DNA of 64,000 nucleotides from Dugong dugon (Eukaryota; Chordata; Mammalia; Sirenia; Dugongidae): contig CM057469.1 of assembly GCA_030035585.1 (NCBI GenBank), positions 14,192,501 to 14,256,500 of the forward strand, given 5' to 3'. The notes beneath the pieces were generated by a model. The model was not told where the DNA came from, did not search any database, and worked only from the letters and a program-made list of their open reading frames with translations. A program made the translations under genes and the position numbers. Shown here in pieces: positions 33,201 through 45,208 of the stretch (its first letter is position 1; each line of letters starts with the position of its first letter).

Positions 33201-35097
33201 GCTTTGTATAAATGCCCTTAATTATGTTGAGGAATATTCCTTCTATTCCTATTTTGTTGAACGTTTTTGTCACGAACGGGTGTTGGACTTTGTCAAATGA
33301 CTTTTCTGCATAAATTGATATGATCATGTGGTTCTTGTCTTTTGTTTTATTTATGTGATGGATTACATTGATCGTTTTTCTAATGTTGAACCACCCCTGC
33401 ATACCTGGTATGAATCCCACTTGGTCATGGTGAATTTTTTTTTGGTTGTTGAATTCTATTGGCTAGAATTTTGTTGAGGAGTTTTGCGTCTATATTCATG
33501 AGGGATACTGATCTGTAATTTTCTTTTTTGTGGTGTCTTTACCTGGTTTTGGTATCAGGGTTATGTTGGTTTCATAGAATGAGTTCAGGAGTATTCCATC
33601 CTTTTCTATGCTCTGAAATACCTTTAGTAGTAGTGGTGTTAACTCTTCTCTGAAAGTTGGTAGAATTCTCTAGTGAAGCCATTAGGGCTAGGGCTTTTTT
33701 TTGGTTGTGAGTTTTTAAATTACCTCTTCAATCTCTTCTTTTGTTATGTTTATTTAGTTATTCTACCTGTTTGTGTTAGTTTAGATAGGTAGTGTGTTTC
33801 TAGAAATTTGTCCCTTTCCTCTAGGTTTTCAAATTTGTTGGAGCACAATTTTTCATAGTATTCTGTTATGAGCCTTTTAATTTCAGTTGGGTCTGTTGTG
33901 ATAAGGCCCATCTCATTTCTTATTTGGGTTATTTGCTTCCTCTCCTGTTTCTCTTTTGTCAGTGTGGCCAATGATTTATCAATTTTGTTCATCTTTTCAA
34001 AGAACCATCTTTTGGTCTTATTAACTCTTTCAATTGTTTTTCTATTCTCTGTTTCATTTAATTCTGCTTTAATTTTTATTATTTCCTTTCTTCTGGTGCC
34101 CAAGGGCTTCTTTTGCTTCTCTCTTTCTGTTTGTTTGAGTTGTAGGATTAATGTTTTGATTTTGGCCCTTTCTTCTTTTTGGATGCACTCATTTATTGCT
34201 ATAAATTGACCTCTGAGCACTGCTTTTGCTGTGTCTCAAAGGTTCTGGTAGGATGTTTTCATTCTCATTTGATTCTGTGAATTTCTTTATTCTGTCCTCA
34301 ATGTCTTCTATAACCCAGTAGTTTTTGAGCAAGGTGTTGTTCAGTTTCCATGTGTTCAATTTTTTTCCCTCGCTTTTTCTGTTATTGATTTCTACTTCTA
34401 TGACTTTATGGTCAGAAAAGATGCTTTTTAATATTTTGATGTTTTGGATTCTGTTCAGTCTTGCTTTGTGGCCTAATATGTGGTCTATTCTGGAGAGTGT
34501 TCCATGTGCATTGGAAAAGAAAGTATACTTGGCTGCTGTTGAGTGGATTGTTTTGTATATGTCTATGAGATCAAGCTGGTTAATTGTGGCATTTAGATCT
34601 TCTGTGTCTTTATCAAGCTTTTTTTTTGATGTTCTGTCCTTCACTGAAAGTGGTGTGTTGAAGTCTCTTACTATTTTTGTGGAGCTGTCTATTTGTCTTT
34701 TCAATGCTGTTAGAGTTTGTTTTATGTATTTTGGAGCCCTGTCATTGGGTGCGTAAATATTTATTATGGTTATGTTCTCCTGGTGTATTGATCCTCTAAT
34801 CATTATATAGTATCCTTCCTTTTCCTTTGCAGTGGATTTTGCTTTAAAGTCTGTTTTGTCACAGATTAATACTGCCACTCCTGCTCTTTTTTGAGTGTTG
34901 TTTGCTTGATTTTTTTTTCCATCCTTTGAGTTTTAGTTTGTGTCTTTGAGTCTAAAGTGTGTCTCTTGTAGGTGGCATAGAGAAGGATCATGTGTTTTCA
35001 TCCATTCTGCCACTCTCTGTCTCTTTATTGGTGCATTTAGTACATTTACATTCAGTGTAATTGATAGGCATGAGTTTAATGCTGTCATTTTGATGTA
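30262..35097 (-). mobile_element. Decayed L1, 5'-truncated near the ORF2 start
   Basis: 3'UTR 30262-31258, ORF2 remnant 31259-35090, nothing upstream. Its 3'UTR differs from the 9735 element in detail but shares the tcatggtggtagccgggcac and ttaagaccccag blocks. Older than the full-length copy: ORF2 carries several frameshifts and stops. No convincing target duplication was found; the right edge abuts a SINE fragment. Confidence 0.88.
31259..35090 (-). pseudogene. L1 ORF2 pseudogene
   Basis: Colinear with the whole of ORF2. The endonuclease lies in 34878-34189 (IVRDFNTPLS, where the usual GD is [20 protein letters not shown]). The linker is 34220-33750. The reverse transcriptase is in 33420-32461 ([12 protein letters not shown], where the first motif-A aspartate is Tyr; [22 protein letters not shown]). 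C-terminal pieces are at 32170-31943 and 31498-31259. Frame breaks separate every segment, and two catalytic aspartates are replaced, so it is inactive. It preserves Arg (AGA) where the 9735 element has TGA. Confidence 0.9.
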
Positions 35098-35100
35098 TTT

Positions 35101-35180
35101 TTCCGTAAAGATTTACAGTGTTGGAAACCCTATGGGGCAGTTCCGCTCTGTCCTGCAGGATCGGTATGAGTTGGAATTCA
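35101..35180 (+). repeat. SINE 3' half
   Basis: Begins mid-body (cgtaaagatttacagtg), then aaaccctatggggcagttcc, then gtatgagttggaattc. No 5' half exists on the other side of the adjoining L1. Confidence 0.75.
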
Positions 35181-36787
35181 TGTGATGCACACTACAACAA
35201 CCACAAGTCATATAATAAACCCTAGGAGGAGAGCATTCTGAAAATCTAAGAAGAAAAGAAGTAAAGGCTTTTTAAGGGTCTCAGGTCTCATCCTTTTAAA
35301 GGATACAACAATAGGGAATTAAAATGCCTCACTGTGCAGAAATAGTTTGTATCTTGTTGATATAAAATAGAGAAAAATAATGAGTTTGCACGTGACCTTT
35401 GGGTGAAGGTAGATAGCCACTGGTATAGTAGGCACTTGCAAATTAACAAGGGAAGAAAAGGATGAAGAGTAATATGGTGAAGCCAGCAAAAATAAGAAAA
35501 AAGAAGAAGAAACAACAAAATAAAAAGTTGAGGGCGTAAAATATGATGAAAGAAATTAAATAAACTCTTGACTGGACAAGAGCCTTATAATGTCTCTCTG
35601 CCACCAGTCTGATTGGTCATACGCTCGTTCACCCTCTACAATGGGCCATGGCAATCTATTCAAAACACAGATCTGATCATGTCACTCTGCCCCAGGCATC
35701 CCCCACCTCATACCCTGAGCCATCCACAAGGTAAAGCCCAAGCCTGGAACAAGTGTCTAACTCCCTTTTAGTTTTACCTTTTGCCACTCTCTTCCTCTAT
35801 CTTGAAATCTATTGGTTTTCTGCACTGCTTCCTTTTTTTTTTGGGAATTGCCAACCCCCTACATCCACGAGGTTACCATGAAAGCTATGGTGTTAATGTA
35901 ATCTCTGGCCACAGTTGATTAGTTCTAGGGTAGACACTTGACCCAACTGGGACTAATTGAAATCCCTTCCTTGGACTATACCTCCCTGGTGGGTTGATCC
36001 AGAAGTGAGCAGCTGGCCAAAATGAGCTGGTCACAGTCCTTCTCCAGGACCTTTTGAAACTGGACTGGAGAAGGAGAAATAAATCTTTTTTAGGAATTGC
36101 AGCTATAATATTTAAAGTTTAGGAACACTTAGAGGCCATGTTTCCTGATATCTGAGGCAAAGACACAGAGAAACTATCAGGAAAATGGTGGTGGGGGCGG
36201 TGGAAGAGGGAGAGGAAGAGAGAGAGAAAAAGAGACAGACAGATATCAGAGGGAAGCAGAGCTGAAAGTCAGAAGGTTCTGACAGTGTTCAAATTCTTAG
36301 TTACAGTCATTTCTAAGGACCTGAGGCTTCTTTAGAGTCTACAAGATAGCCCAGTCTCCTGTGCATACAGTTCTGCTATGTTTAACCAAGAGCCCCAGCC
36401 ATTATATCTAAAATCAACAAATTGCTTTTGGTTCCTCACATATATGATCCAGTGACGGACTGGTAAACCAGCTCTCTAAAAAGCAAAAAAAGTCCTTATT
36501 TGTAGCATTTGCCAACTTCTGAGGTGTAAATGCTCCCATGGTGGGCAATGTCAAGCTACCAAAGTTTTAACAACTGGGTAGTGACATTCCAGAGTATTTA
36601 ACAATCAGGTCTAACAAAGGAGCTGACTCCAGGACACCACTGCACTACCACAAAGTTTCTTACCTTCATGTCTTTGCTCATGATGATCTCTCTTTTCGTA
36701 ATGCCCTCCCTCATCAGCTCTCTCCCTTGACCTGGTTACTTTTTCTAGTCTCATTTCCTACCTTATCTAACCCCTTTCACATTCTTT
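35181..36787. other. No gene; L2 pieces at about 35630-35820 and 36650-36787
   Basis: agatctgatcatgtcactc, then gtaaagcccaagcctgg, and later ctttgctcatgatgatctc are L2 3' text on the plus strand. A purine-rich tract (36188-36240) and a T run near 35832 lie between. The rest is unrecognised. Confidence 0.45.
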
Positions 36788-37027
36788 TGTTGTTGTTAGC
36801 TGCTGTGAGTCAGCCCCCAACTCATGGTGACCCCATGCAGAACAGAACAAAATGCTGCCTGATCCTGTGCCGTACCCATGATTGCTTGGAGATGGGACTG
36901 TTGTGATCCAGAGGGTTTCCATTGGCTGGTTTTCAGAAGTAGATTGCCTGGCTTTCCTTCCTAGTCTGTCTTAGTCTGGAAGCTCTGCTGAAACCTGTTC
37001 AGCATCACAGCAACATGCAAGCCTCTG
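36788..37027 (-). repeat. Internally deleted RTE derivative
   Basis: Antisense RTE 3' end (gttgttgttagctgctgtg to gattgcttgga) is joined near 36897 to antisense RTE 5'UTR (tgtgatccagagggtttcc to cagcaacatgcaagcctc). Confidence 0.75.
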
Positions 37028-38789
37028 CCCTATTATCGTACTTACTACATTAATCTGAAGTTTATATAAAGACTGTGTGTCCCTCCAGTCTATGAAAAGT
37101 ATGTCTTAATCATCTCAGTAGTCCCAATGACAGCCTGCTCACATGTTTGCTGTACAAGACTGAATAAGAAAGGAGTTGAGATAGCTCTGGGTGCTGTTTG
37201 GCAGGAGATCCTTGGTGGACACACTGCAGTAGAGGCCTGAGTGGTCAGAGACCAGCATAAGCCCTTGGAGGTCAGCGTGTGGAGGCTCATCTAGCCTTGG
37301 CCCCAGATTATGCTTTGGTTCAAGACAGCCCTACTGAAATTAATGCGGTTACTGATGCATCCAGTAAATACATAATTATCAGGTAGAGTTTGGCTGTTAT
37401 CCATGGAAACTGGCCATGGTCACAATACAAGCAGCACCAGGGAAAACAGACTTCAGCTGTTAAAGGTCAGTCTTTGTGGCTAACTATGTAGGATAAAAGA
37501 AATAATACTGGTCAGTTCCCAAGCCTACCCACCTTCAAAGACTGTCTGTAGCTCCACATCATCTGTGAGGCCATCCATCTGGTTTACAGTGGCTCTATTT
37601 TCTAATGTCTTAAGACTTGTTATCTACATCATTCGGTTGCCAATTATTCATTAATTGGTTATTACTATTTAGATAATTCCACTTACAATTTTACAAAGCT
37701 TAATTTTTTATGTAGCTCCCCTGATTGATGTCACGTGTTTTAAAGACAGGAATCATGATAGTATCCTTCTATGTATAGTATTCCTTCGTGTGTCTCACCA
37801 TGCCTTGTAATCAGGATTTCTCCTTGGATGATCACCTGGGAAAATGCCAAGGGGCCTCCTCTTCGTGCAGGGTGGACAGCTGAGGGCCTGGCAACCAAAA
37901 ATCTGTAGAAAACATTTGCTCAGACTCATTCATGCTTTGATGTGGCTAAAGTTTTTGAAATACAAATTGGTTTTTTTTTTTCTTATCTAAACTGAGTGTC
38001 ATATGAGACCCCTAAATTGTGCCCAGTTACTGGTCAGATGGAATAATTAATTCTATGTGAGACTGGAATTCTGTGTAGGCTCCTGACAGATGTCGCATTC
38101 TGATAAGGTAGCTTAAACCTGTGGTTCTAGTTCTGACGAGCATTTCAGCAGGAGGGACATATCGTTCCTTAGTTGCGCTGATTGTGAGAAAACATCACAA
38201 CTAGACACTTTTACCTTAGATGAGACCTCTGCACGTGTGGGCTTTTGTCAGAACCCTCTCAATGATCTCGCAAATGGGGCTTCAAGAAGAATGGAAGGAG
38301 AGTGAGTGAGTGAACCAGTGATCATAATCTGAAAGCATTTGCCTTGTTGACAGTAAGGTCATTTTCCAAAATGAATGATGCTATCTTTATACTTGCAATA
38401 TAGGACTAGACTGAAGGTGATCTCCCTGAAGCATTTATCTACAGATTTTACTCCATCACTGCTCTACAAAGTCAGTGTGTGACAATTGAGGGGACACTGT
38501 GCACTTCTGCTCCCACACATAGATTGGGACCCAGGTGGTGAGGACCTCTGTCTAGTGTATCACTAAGGCTCAGACTCACACATGGAGCTTCTATATGTAT
38601 TTGGGTCACTTAGATGAACCAGAAAATATCATCACGCTGCCAAGGTAGTGGGATTTCCTAGTTCGAGTGATGCCCCTCTAACCATGGGCATCCACTGCTG
38701 TAAAGGTAAATAAGCCATGGACCTTAATTATCATTAGTCATTCTCACAGGTACCTTTTTCTACTCTGCTTCTGAATGTCCTCAGCAAAC
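37028..38789. other. No recognised feature
   Basis: About 1.8 kb of mixed sequence without a repeat or frame that I can name. A T run lies near 37970. Confidence 0.4.
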
Positions 38790-38800
38790 TTTAAAGGTAG

Positions 38801-39005
38801 CTGTTGTTAGGTGCTGTCCGGTTGATTATTGACTCATAATAACTCCATATGACAGAGTAGAACTGCCCTATAGGGTTTTCTAGGTTGTAATCTTTACAGG
38901 AACAGATCGCCAGGTCTTTCTCCTGTGGAACCACTGACTGGGTGCAAACATCCAGCCTTTCAGTTAGCAGCCAAGTGTTTAACCATTGCACCACGAGGGC
39001 TCCTT
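38801..39005 (-). repeat. AfroSINE-type SINE with 11-bp target duplication
   Basis: Antisense long-subtype copy (ggttgtaatctttacagg, then accacgagggctcc). TTTAAAGGTAG flanks it at 38790-38800 and 39006-39016. Confidence 0.9.
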
Positions 39006-39134
39006 TTTAAAGGTAGAGGAGACCAATTTTCTTTGGTTATAAATCTGGATATAAGCAATGAGTGCTGTCCCTTTTACCTTGTTTCAATATTCATTTTTAT
39101 TCAGGGAATATTTATCAAGGGATTTCTATGTGCA

Positions 39135-41223
39135 CCCCCACACATCTGTCAGTTTGTCATGCTGTGTCACACTGTGTCTTATGGGCTTGTCTGTAGCTGT
39201 GATGCTTCAAGCTATGCCACTGGTATTTAAATACCAGCAAGGTAATCCATGGTAGACAGGTTTCAGCTGAGCTTCCAGACTAAGACAGACTAGGAAGAAG
39301 GACCTGGTGATCTACTTCTGAAAAAAATTAGCCAGTGAAAACCTTATGAATAGCAGTGAACATATAATGTTGATACAGTGCTGAAAGATGAGCCCTTCAG
39401 ATCGAAAGGCACTCAAAAATATGACTGGGGAAGAGCTTGCCTCCTCAAAGTGGAGTCGACCTTAATGATGTGGATGGAGTCAAGCTCTTAGGCCCTTCAT
39501 CTGCTGATGTGGCATGACTCAAAATGAGAAGAAACAGCTGCAAATATCCATCAATAATCAGAACATGGAACGTATGAAGTATGAATCTAGGAAAATTGGA
39601 AAACGTCAAAAATGAAATGGAACACATAAACCCTGATATCCTAGGCATTACTGAGCTGAAATGGACTGGTATTGGCCATTTTGAATTGGACAATCATATA
39701 ATCTACTATGCCAGCAATGACAAATTGAAGAGGAATGGTGTTGCATTCACCGTCAAAAAGAACATTTCAAGATCTATTCTGAAGTACAACACTGTCAGTG
39801 ATAGGATAATATCCATATGCCTACAAGGAAGTCCAGTTAATAGGACTATTATTCAAGTTTACCCACCAACCAAGAAGGCCAAAGATGAAGAACCTGAAGA
39901 CTTTTTTTTACCAACTTTTTCAGTCTGAAATTGATCGAGCATGCAGTCAGGATGCATTAATGAAAAGCTCAATATCATCAGTCAGTACAAGGCCAGGGGC
40001 TGACTGTGGAACAAACCATCAATTGCTCGAATGCAAGTTTAGATTGAAGCTGAAGAAAATTAGAACAAGTCCACGAGCGCCAAAATACGACCTTAAGCAT
40101 ATCCCACCTGAATTCAGAGACCATCTCAAGAATAGATTTGACGCGTTACACACTAATGACATCAAGGACATCATGCATGAAGAAAGCAAGAGCTCATTAA
40201 AAAGATAAGAAAGAAAGAAAAGACCAAAATGGATGTCAGAAGAGACTCTGAAACTTGCTCTTGAATGTCGAGTAGCTAAAGCAAAAGGAAGAAATGATGA
40301 AGTAAAAGAGTTGAACTTAAGATTTCAAAAGGCTGCTCAAGAAGACAAAGTAAAGTATTATAATAATCTAACAAAGACCTGGAGTTAGAAAGCCAAAAGG
40401 GAAGAACACACCCAGCATTTCTCAAGCTGAAAGAACTGAAGAAAAAACTCAGGCCTTAAGTTGCAATATTGAAGGATTCTATGGGCAAAATATTCTGCTG
40501 CTATTCATCAGGAAAATAGCCTTCAGTCTGGATTACACCTCAACATAAAGAAAACAAAAATCCTCACAACTGGACAAATGAGCAACATCATGATAAACGG
40601 AAAAAAGATTGAAGTTGTCAAGGATTTCATTTTACTTGGATCCACAATCAACACCCCTGGAAGCAGCAGCTAAGAAATCAAACCACGCATTGCATTGGGC
40701 AAATCTGCTGCAAAAGACCTCTTTAAAGTGTTAAAAAGGAAAGATGTCACTTTAAGGACTAAGGTGCACCTGACTCAAGCCATGGTGTTTTCAGTCGCCT
40801 CATATGCATTTGAAAGCTGAGCAATGAATAAGGAAGACTGAAGAAGAATTGGTATCTTTGAGTTAAGTGTTGGCAAAGAATGTTGAATATACCACGGACT
40901 GCCAAAAGAACAAACAAGTCTGTCTTGGAAGAAGTACAGCCAGAACGCTCCTTAGAAGCAAGGATGGTGAGACTTCACCTTACGTACTTTGGACATGTTA
41001 TCAGGAGGGAGCAGTCCCTGGAGAAGGACATCATGCTTGGCAGAGTAGAGGGTCAGCGGAAAAGAGGAAGACCCTCAAAGAGATGGGTTGATACAGTGGC
41101 TGCAACAATGGGCTCAAGCATAACAATGATCATGAGGATGGCAAAGGACCGGACAGTGTTTCGTTCTAGTGTACGTAGGGTCGCTATGAGTAGGAACCAA
41201 CTCGAAGGCACCTAACAACAACA
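39135..41223 (+). mobile_element. RTE/BovB-like LINE with both ends, internally deleted, 10-bp target duplication
   Basis: TCTATGTGCA flanks it at 39125-39134 and 41224-41233. 39135-39560 is 5'UTR; 39581-39900 encodes endonuclease-like sequence (PDILGITELKWTG, then IISICLQG and IIQVYPPT). 39940-40208 continues with SSVSTRPGADCGTNHQLLEC and PPEFRDHL. A deletion near 39960 removes part of the endonuclease, and another near 40495-40525 removes the reverse transcriptase core with its catalytic YADD-type box. 40525-41223 resumes with LHLNIKKTKI-like text and the 3' end. The host is an old LINE-like repeat. A full family member would be about 3.2-3.5 kb; this copy is 2.09 kb. Confidence 0.9.
39581..40208 (+). 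pseudogene. RTE endonuclease/linker remnant
   Basis: Two overlapping frames. The first (39581-39928) starts MNLGKLENVKNEME and holds the DILGITELKW block of an apurinic-type endonuclease; it then shifts frame at a T run (39902-39908). The second (39885-40208) carries RTE post-endonuclease text. The central catalytic part between them is missing, so no active enzyme could be made. Further downstream sequence continues with stops at 40387 and elsewhere. Confidence 0.8.
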
Positions 41224-41233
41224 TCTATGTGCA

Positions 41234-42485
41234 GACACAATGTTAGGCAGAGAGCAATTCAGTGTGGAACAGAAAAGCACGGTCCTAGTGTTTGTGCCTT
41301 TCAGTCTAGTGGCCAAATATTCATGCAAATAAATGTTTAATTTGTTGATTTATTCCTTTTCTTCTCAGACTGAGCCCCAGGTTTGGGGGCCAGGCCCATT
41401 ATATCTCCACACCCAGTGCCCAACCCAGGGCTTGGAGGAGTGGGTGCTGAGAAGTTTGCTGAACGGAACATTCTTGCGTAGCACCAAGGCTAGTGGTCAC
41501 CGTGGTTGTACTGACAAGATGGAGACTGACTGAGTTAGCCTTGGGAAGCCTCTTCCAGAAGCTGAGTGGAGGTACAGGCCAACAGTTCCTCTCTGAGCCC
41601 AGGTCCTTTGGCCACTCCTCCTGGATGGCCGTATATATCCCTCCTCCTATCTGCACTACTACTGCTTGTGATCAAAAGGAATGCTCTTTGAGCCTGTAGT
41701 AGTTGTGGGACTAAGGCTTTAAGCACTTCCCACCCATCCCCGCTCAATGACACAAGGTCCCTGGTCAGAGCGTGTGCTTCTAGGATGGCTGAGAGCATTG
41801 GGAGAGATGATCCTCACAGAGGGCTTCGCAATGCTTGTCAGGGACCACTGCCATTAACCACTGGAGGACAGTGTCCCAGACGACAGACCACCTGAGGTGC
41901 CCCACACACCTGACCTCAAATGGACAGCCAGATTTTCTTCACCACATTCTAGAATTCTAATACATATATCGGCTGAACTCTGCAAAGCATGCTTAATTTA
42001 ACTGTCCCAAAACAAATTACTGACAGAAGTCTAATCACAAGCATCCAGATTCAAGAATTTTCTTAAAACGTAGTATGCCTGCAGACTCCCTTGAAAGTCG
42101 GCTGAGGTGCAGTGCCCTGGGAGAAAGGGCGGGTCAAGACACTGCTGAGATATTTTCTCAGGCCACTGCTTGATGTTTAATTAGATTAAAAACAAACAAA
42201 CAACAGAGTTGATCTCAGGCCATCAGCTGGGACCAAAGCAAAGGGGTCGAGAGGAGCTGGTGAGGGCAGTAACCTCCCCTTGTGAAGCCCTCTGACTCCG
42301 CTGAGAGATGGAGCCCTCCCTCGGAGGTCTGACTGACTCCTCAGCCCCTTGCTCTCCTCCTGAGTTGTCCACTCACTGCACTGAGGTCTTGTTTGTCTGC
42401 TCCACTGGACTGTGAGCTCAGAGACCAGGCACTGAGTTTACTTATCTCTGCATCCCAGAAGACATCTGGAAAAAAAAAAAAAAAG
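41234..42485. other. No gene; L2 3' pieces at about 41330-41470 and 42380-42470
   Basis: catttagtt-like old LINE text continues from the RTE target (cacaatgttaggcagagagc). acccagtgcccaacccaggg and ctgtgagctcagagaccagg are L2 3'-end-like. A 115-codon antisense frame at 42341-42688 is a composite of L2 and SINE. Confidence 0.45.
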
Positions 42486-42689
42486 AACTGTTGCCGTGGA
42501 GTTGACTCCAACTCATGGCAACCCCATGTGTGTCGGAGTAGAACTGTGCTCCACAGGGTTGCCAATGGCTGATTTTTCAGAAGTAGATCACCAGGTCTTT
42601 CTTCTGAGGTGCCTCTAAGTGGACTCAAACCTCCAACCTTTTGGTTAGTAGCCAAGCATGTTGACCTTTTGCACCACCCAGGGAACATA
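42486..42689 (-). repeat. AfroSINE-type SINE, long subtype
   Basis: Antisense, preceded by an A run (42471-42484); gttgccgtggagttgactcc, then tcagaagtagatcaccagg, then gcaccacccagggaac. Confidence 0.88.
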
Positions 42690-42994
42690 GTATGTACTGA
42701 ATATATATTTGAGGAAAGGGGTATTTACCTGGTCCATCCCACTCGTTTCCATGAGAAATGACTAAGCCCAGGAAGTTTAAAAGGTGTGGTCTGTGTTTTA
42801 CACTGCAGGGTTCCTCCATCCCATAGCTCCAAGAGCAAAAGAGCAGAGCTGCTTTCCCTGAGTTCAATTAGGGTGTCAGAAGGCAACTGAGCCCCCAGCT
42901 CTTTCCACTGGGAACTCAGAAGCCCACATTCTGAAAGAAGTGTTTCTGGAGTGGTCCTGGCTGCCCGGCAGTAGGCACAGTGAAAACCAATGCA

Positions 42995-43149
42995 ATTTGG
43001 TCTCCATCATGTCTGGGTTTGAATTCCTGTGCTTCCACTTACTAGCTCTGTGCCATTGATCTAGTTACTTAACATCTCTGAGCCGTTGTTTTCTCATCTA
43101 AAAAATGGGGATGATGATAATATAGACCTGTTCTGAGGAACAGCATTGG
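42995..43149 (-). repeat. MIR
   Basis: ctgggtttgaattcctgtgc, ccacttactagctctgtgcc and catctaaaaaatggggatg are antisense MIR. A SINE tail follows at 43150. Confidence 0.75.
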
Positions 43150-43246
43150 TGGAAACCCTATGGGGCAGTTCTGCTCTGTCCTATAAGGTCGCTAGGAGTT
43201 GGAATCGACTCAACAGCAACACGTTTGGTTTTTTGTTTTTGACATG
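43150..43246 (+). repeat. SINE 3' half, 5'-truncated
   Basis: ggtggaaaccctatggggc, then ggtcgctaggagttggaatc, ending gcaacacgtttggttttttg. Confidence 0.82.
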
Positions 43247-43398
43247 ATGCTTGCCACATAATAGGTGATCAAAAATGGTTGCTACTGTCAGATATATTGT
43301 TATTTCTATGTACTTTGTAGAGATGTGAGAGATTCAAATAAATTAGAAAGTGTAAATCCTTACCTTCTGTTACCTATAGTCTTAATAGATAAACACAC

Positions 43399-43868
43399 TA
43401 TGTTGTTATTTGTCATAGAGCTGGCTCTAACTCATGGCGACCTTATGTATAACAGAACAGAACGTTGCCCAGTCATGTACCATCTTTATGATTGGTGGTA
43501 TGTTTGAGTCCATTGCTGTGGCAGCATGTCAGGCCATCTCACTGAGGATTGCCCTCACTTTCACTGGCCTTCTGCTTTACCATCCATGATGTCCTTCCCA
43601 GTGATAAGTCACTCATGATGACTCATCCAAAGTAAGCAAGTCAAAGTCTTGGACAATATTCTGTGATCCATAAGGTTTTCATTGGCTAGTTTTCAAAGGT
43701 AGATTACCAGACCTTTCTTCCTTGTCTGTCTTAGTCTGGGAGCTCTGCTGAAACCTGTCTACCATGGGTGACCCTGCTGATATTTGAAATACTGGTGGCA
43801 TAGCTTCCAGCATCATAGCAACACGCAAGCCGCCATAATACAGCAAACTGACAGATGAGTGGTGGTAA
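43399..43868 (-). repeat. Internally deleted RTE derivative
   Basis: Antisense RTE 3' end (about 43399-43648: gctggctctaactcatggc to agtaagcaagtcaaagtc) is joined to antisense RTE 5'UTR (43650-43868: caatattctgtgatcc to cagcaaactgacagatg). Of the four derivatives here it keeps the most 3' sequence. Confidence 0.82.
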
Positions 43869-44263
43869 ATACACCAGAGGTATCATGAAACTGAATAAAA
43901 CAATTTCAAAATAACATAAATATGTTTTTTTCTTTTAATAAATCACTTTGCATCCTTGGGTCTCGGTTTTTTTGTGAAGAAATGATGGAATGTATGATTG
44001 CTGTGATTCTACCTGCAAGATCACATAGCGCAAACCTAGCATAGGCAGGCCTAGCTTCTCGCAAACTTGCATTTCACCTATTATTGAGTTCTGATTAAAT
44101 ATACACATATTTTACTGTCTGCTAGATTTTACTTGCCTGTGTTAAAAGTTTCAGCTTCTCATTTGTCAGGTTTTCTGGTTTCTCGTAGGAAACCGAGTCC
44201 GCATTTCACGGTAGCATTATAAGACCCCCATCTAGTGGGAGTAACAGATAATTGCAAGGTTAT

Positions 44264-44312
44264 AAAACCCAAAAAAACCCAAACCTGTTGCCATCAAGTC
44301 AACTCCAACTTC
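44264..44312 (-). repeat. SINE tail fragment
   Basis: aacccaaacctgttgccatc then aagtcaactccaac; it stops abruptly. Confidence 0.65.
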
Positions 44313-44394
44313 CCTCCTTTCACCTGTATTCTCGGTTCCTAGGAAAAGTGCCCAGATAATCACAAGTGCCTTCTTATACACATGTATACATACA

Positions 44395-45208
44395 CGTCTA
44401 CCTATGTAACCACACACATATATTTTTGGTTGTTATTATTGAATTGTATGTTATAGCATTTACCAAAATTGTCCCTTATTCTTATGTACTTCTTAATGTC
44501 TTCATTTACCTTGGACATGTTTTACAGACTGCACCCATATTGGGTATTGCCTTTCCCATCACCAAAAATAACAAGTGTCTACTATCTAGACAGTGATTCC
44601 TCCTCTCTTCCCCTCCCATCCCTGTTAACCATAAAGAACATGCTTTGTGTGTGTATACCTATTCTTGACTTTTTATAAAAGTGAGCCCATACAATACTTG
44701 TCCTTTTGTGACTGACTTATTTTACTCAGCTTAATGTCCTCCAGATTCATCCATGTTATGTTTCACAGAGTCCTCGTTGTTCTTTATTGTTGGGTAGTAT
44801 TCCATTATATGTATGTCCCACCATTTGTTTATGCATTCATCCATTCGATGGGCACTTAGGTGGTTTCCATCTTTTGCTGTTGTGAATAATGCTGCCACGA
44901 ACACAGGTGTGCACGTGTCTGTTCATGTCGCTGCTCTTGTATCTCTCAGATATATACTGAGGAGTGGGATTGCTGGATCACAGGGATTTTTATTTCTAAC
45001 TTTTTGAGGAAGTGTCATACTGCTTTCCATAGTGGTTGTACCATTTTATAACCCCACCAGCAGTGGATAAGTGTTCCAATCCCCCCTGCAACCTTGCCAG
45101 CATTTTTTGTTTCCTGTTTTTTTAATCATTAGCAGTTTTGCAGCGTAACGTGGTATCTCCTTGAAGTTTTGATTTGCATCTCTCTAATGGCTAATGTTCT
45201 CGAGCATC
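44395..45208 (-). mobile_element. L1 3' portion, 5'-truncated, old
   Basis: Antisense 3'UTR (accttggacatgttttac, ccatccctgttaaccataaa) followed by the antisense C-terminal ORF2 region (tcctccagattcatccatg to gatttgcatctctctaatgg), colinear with 11180-11760. Broken by indels. Confidence 0.85.

Noticed and set aside
31451..34756. Plus-strand ORFs opposite the decayed L1 (up to 143 codons)
   Set aside because: Antisense shadows, colinear with those at 11.4-14.7 kb.
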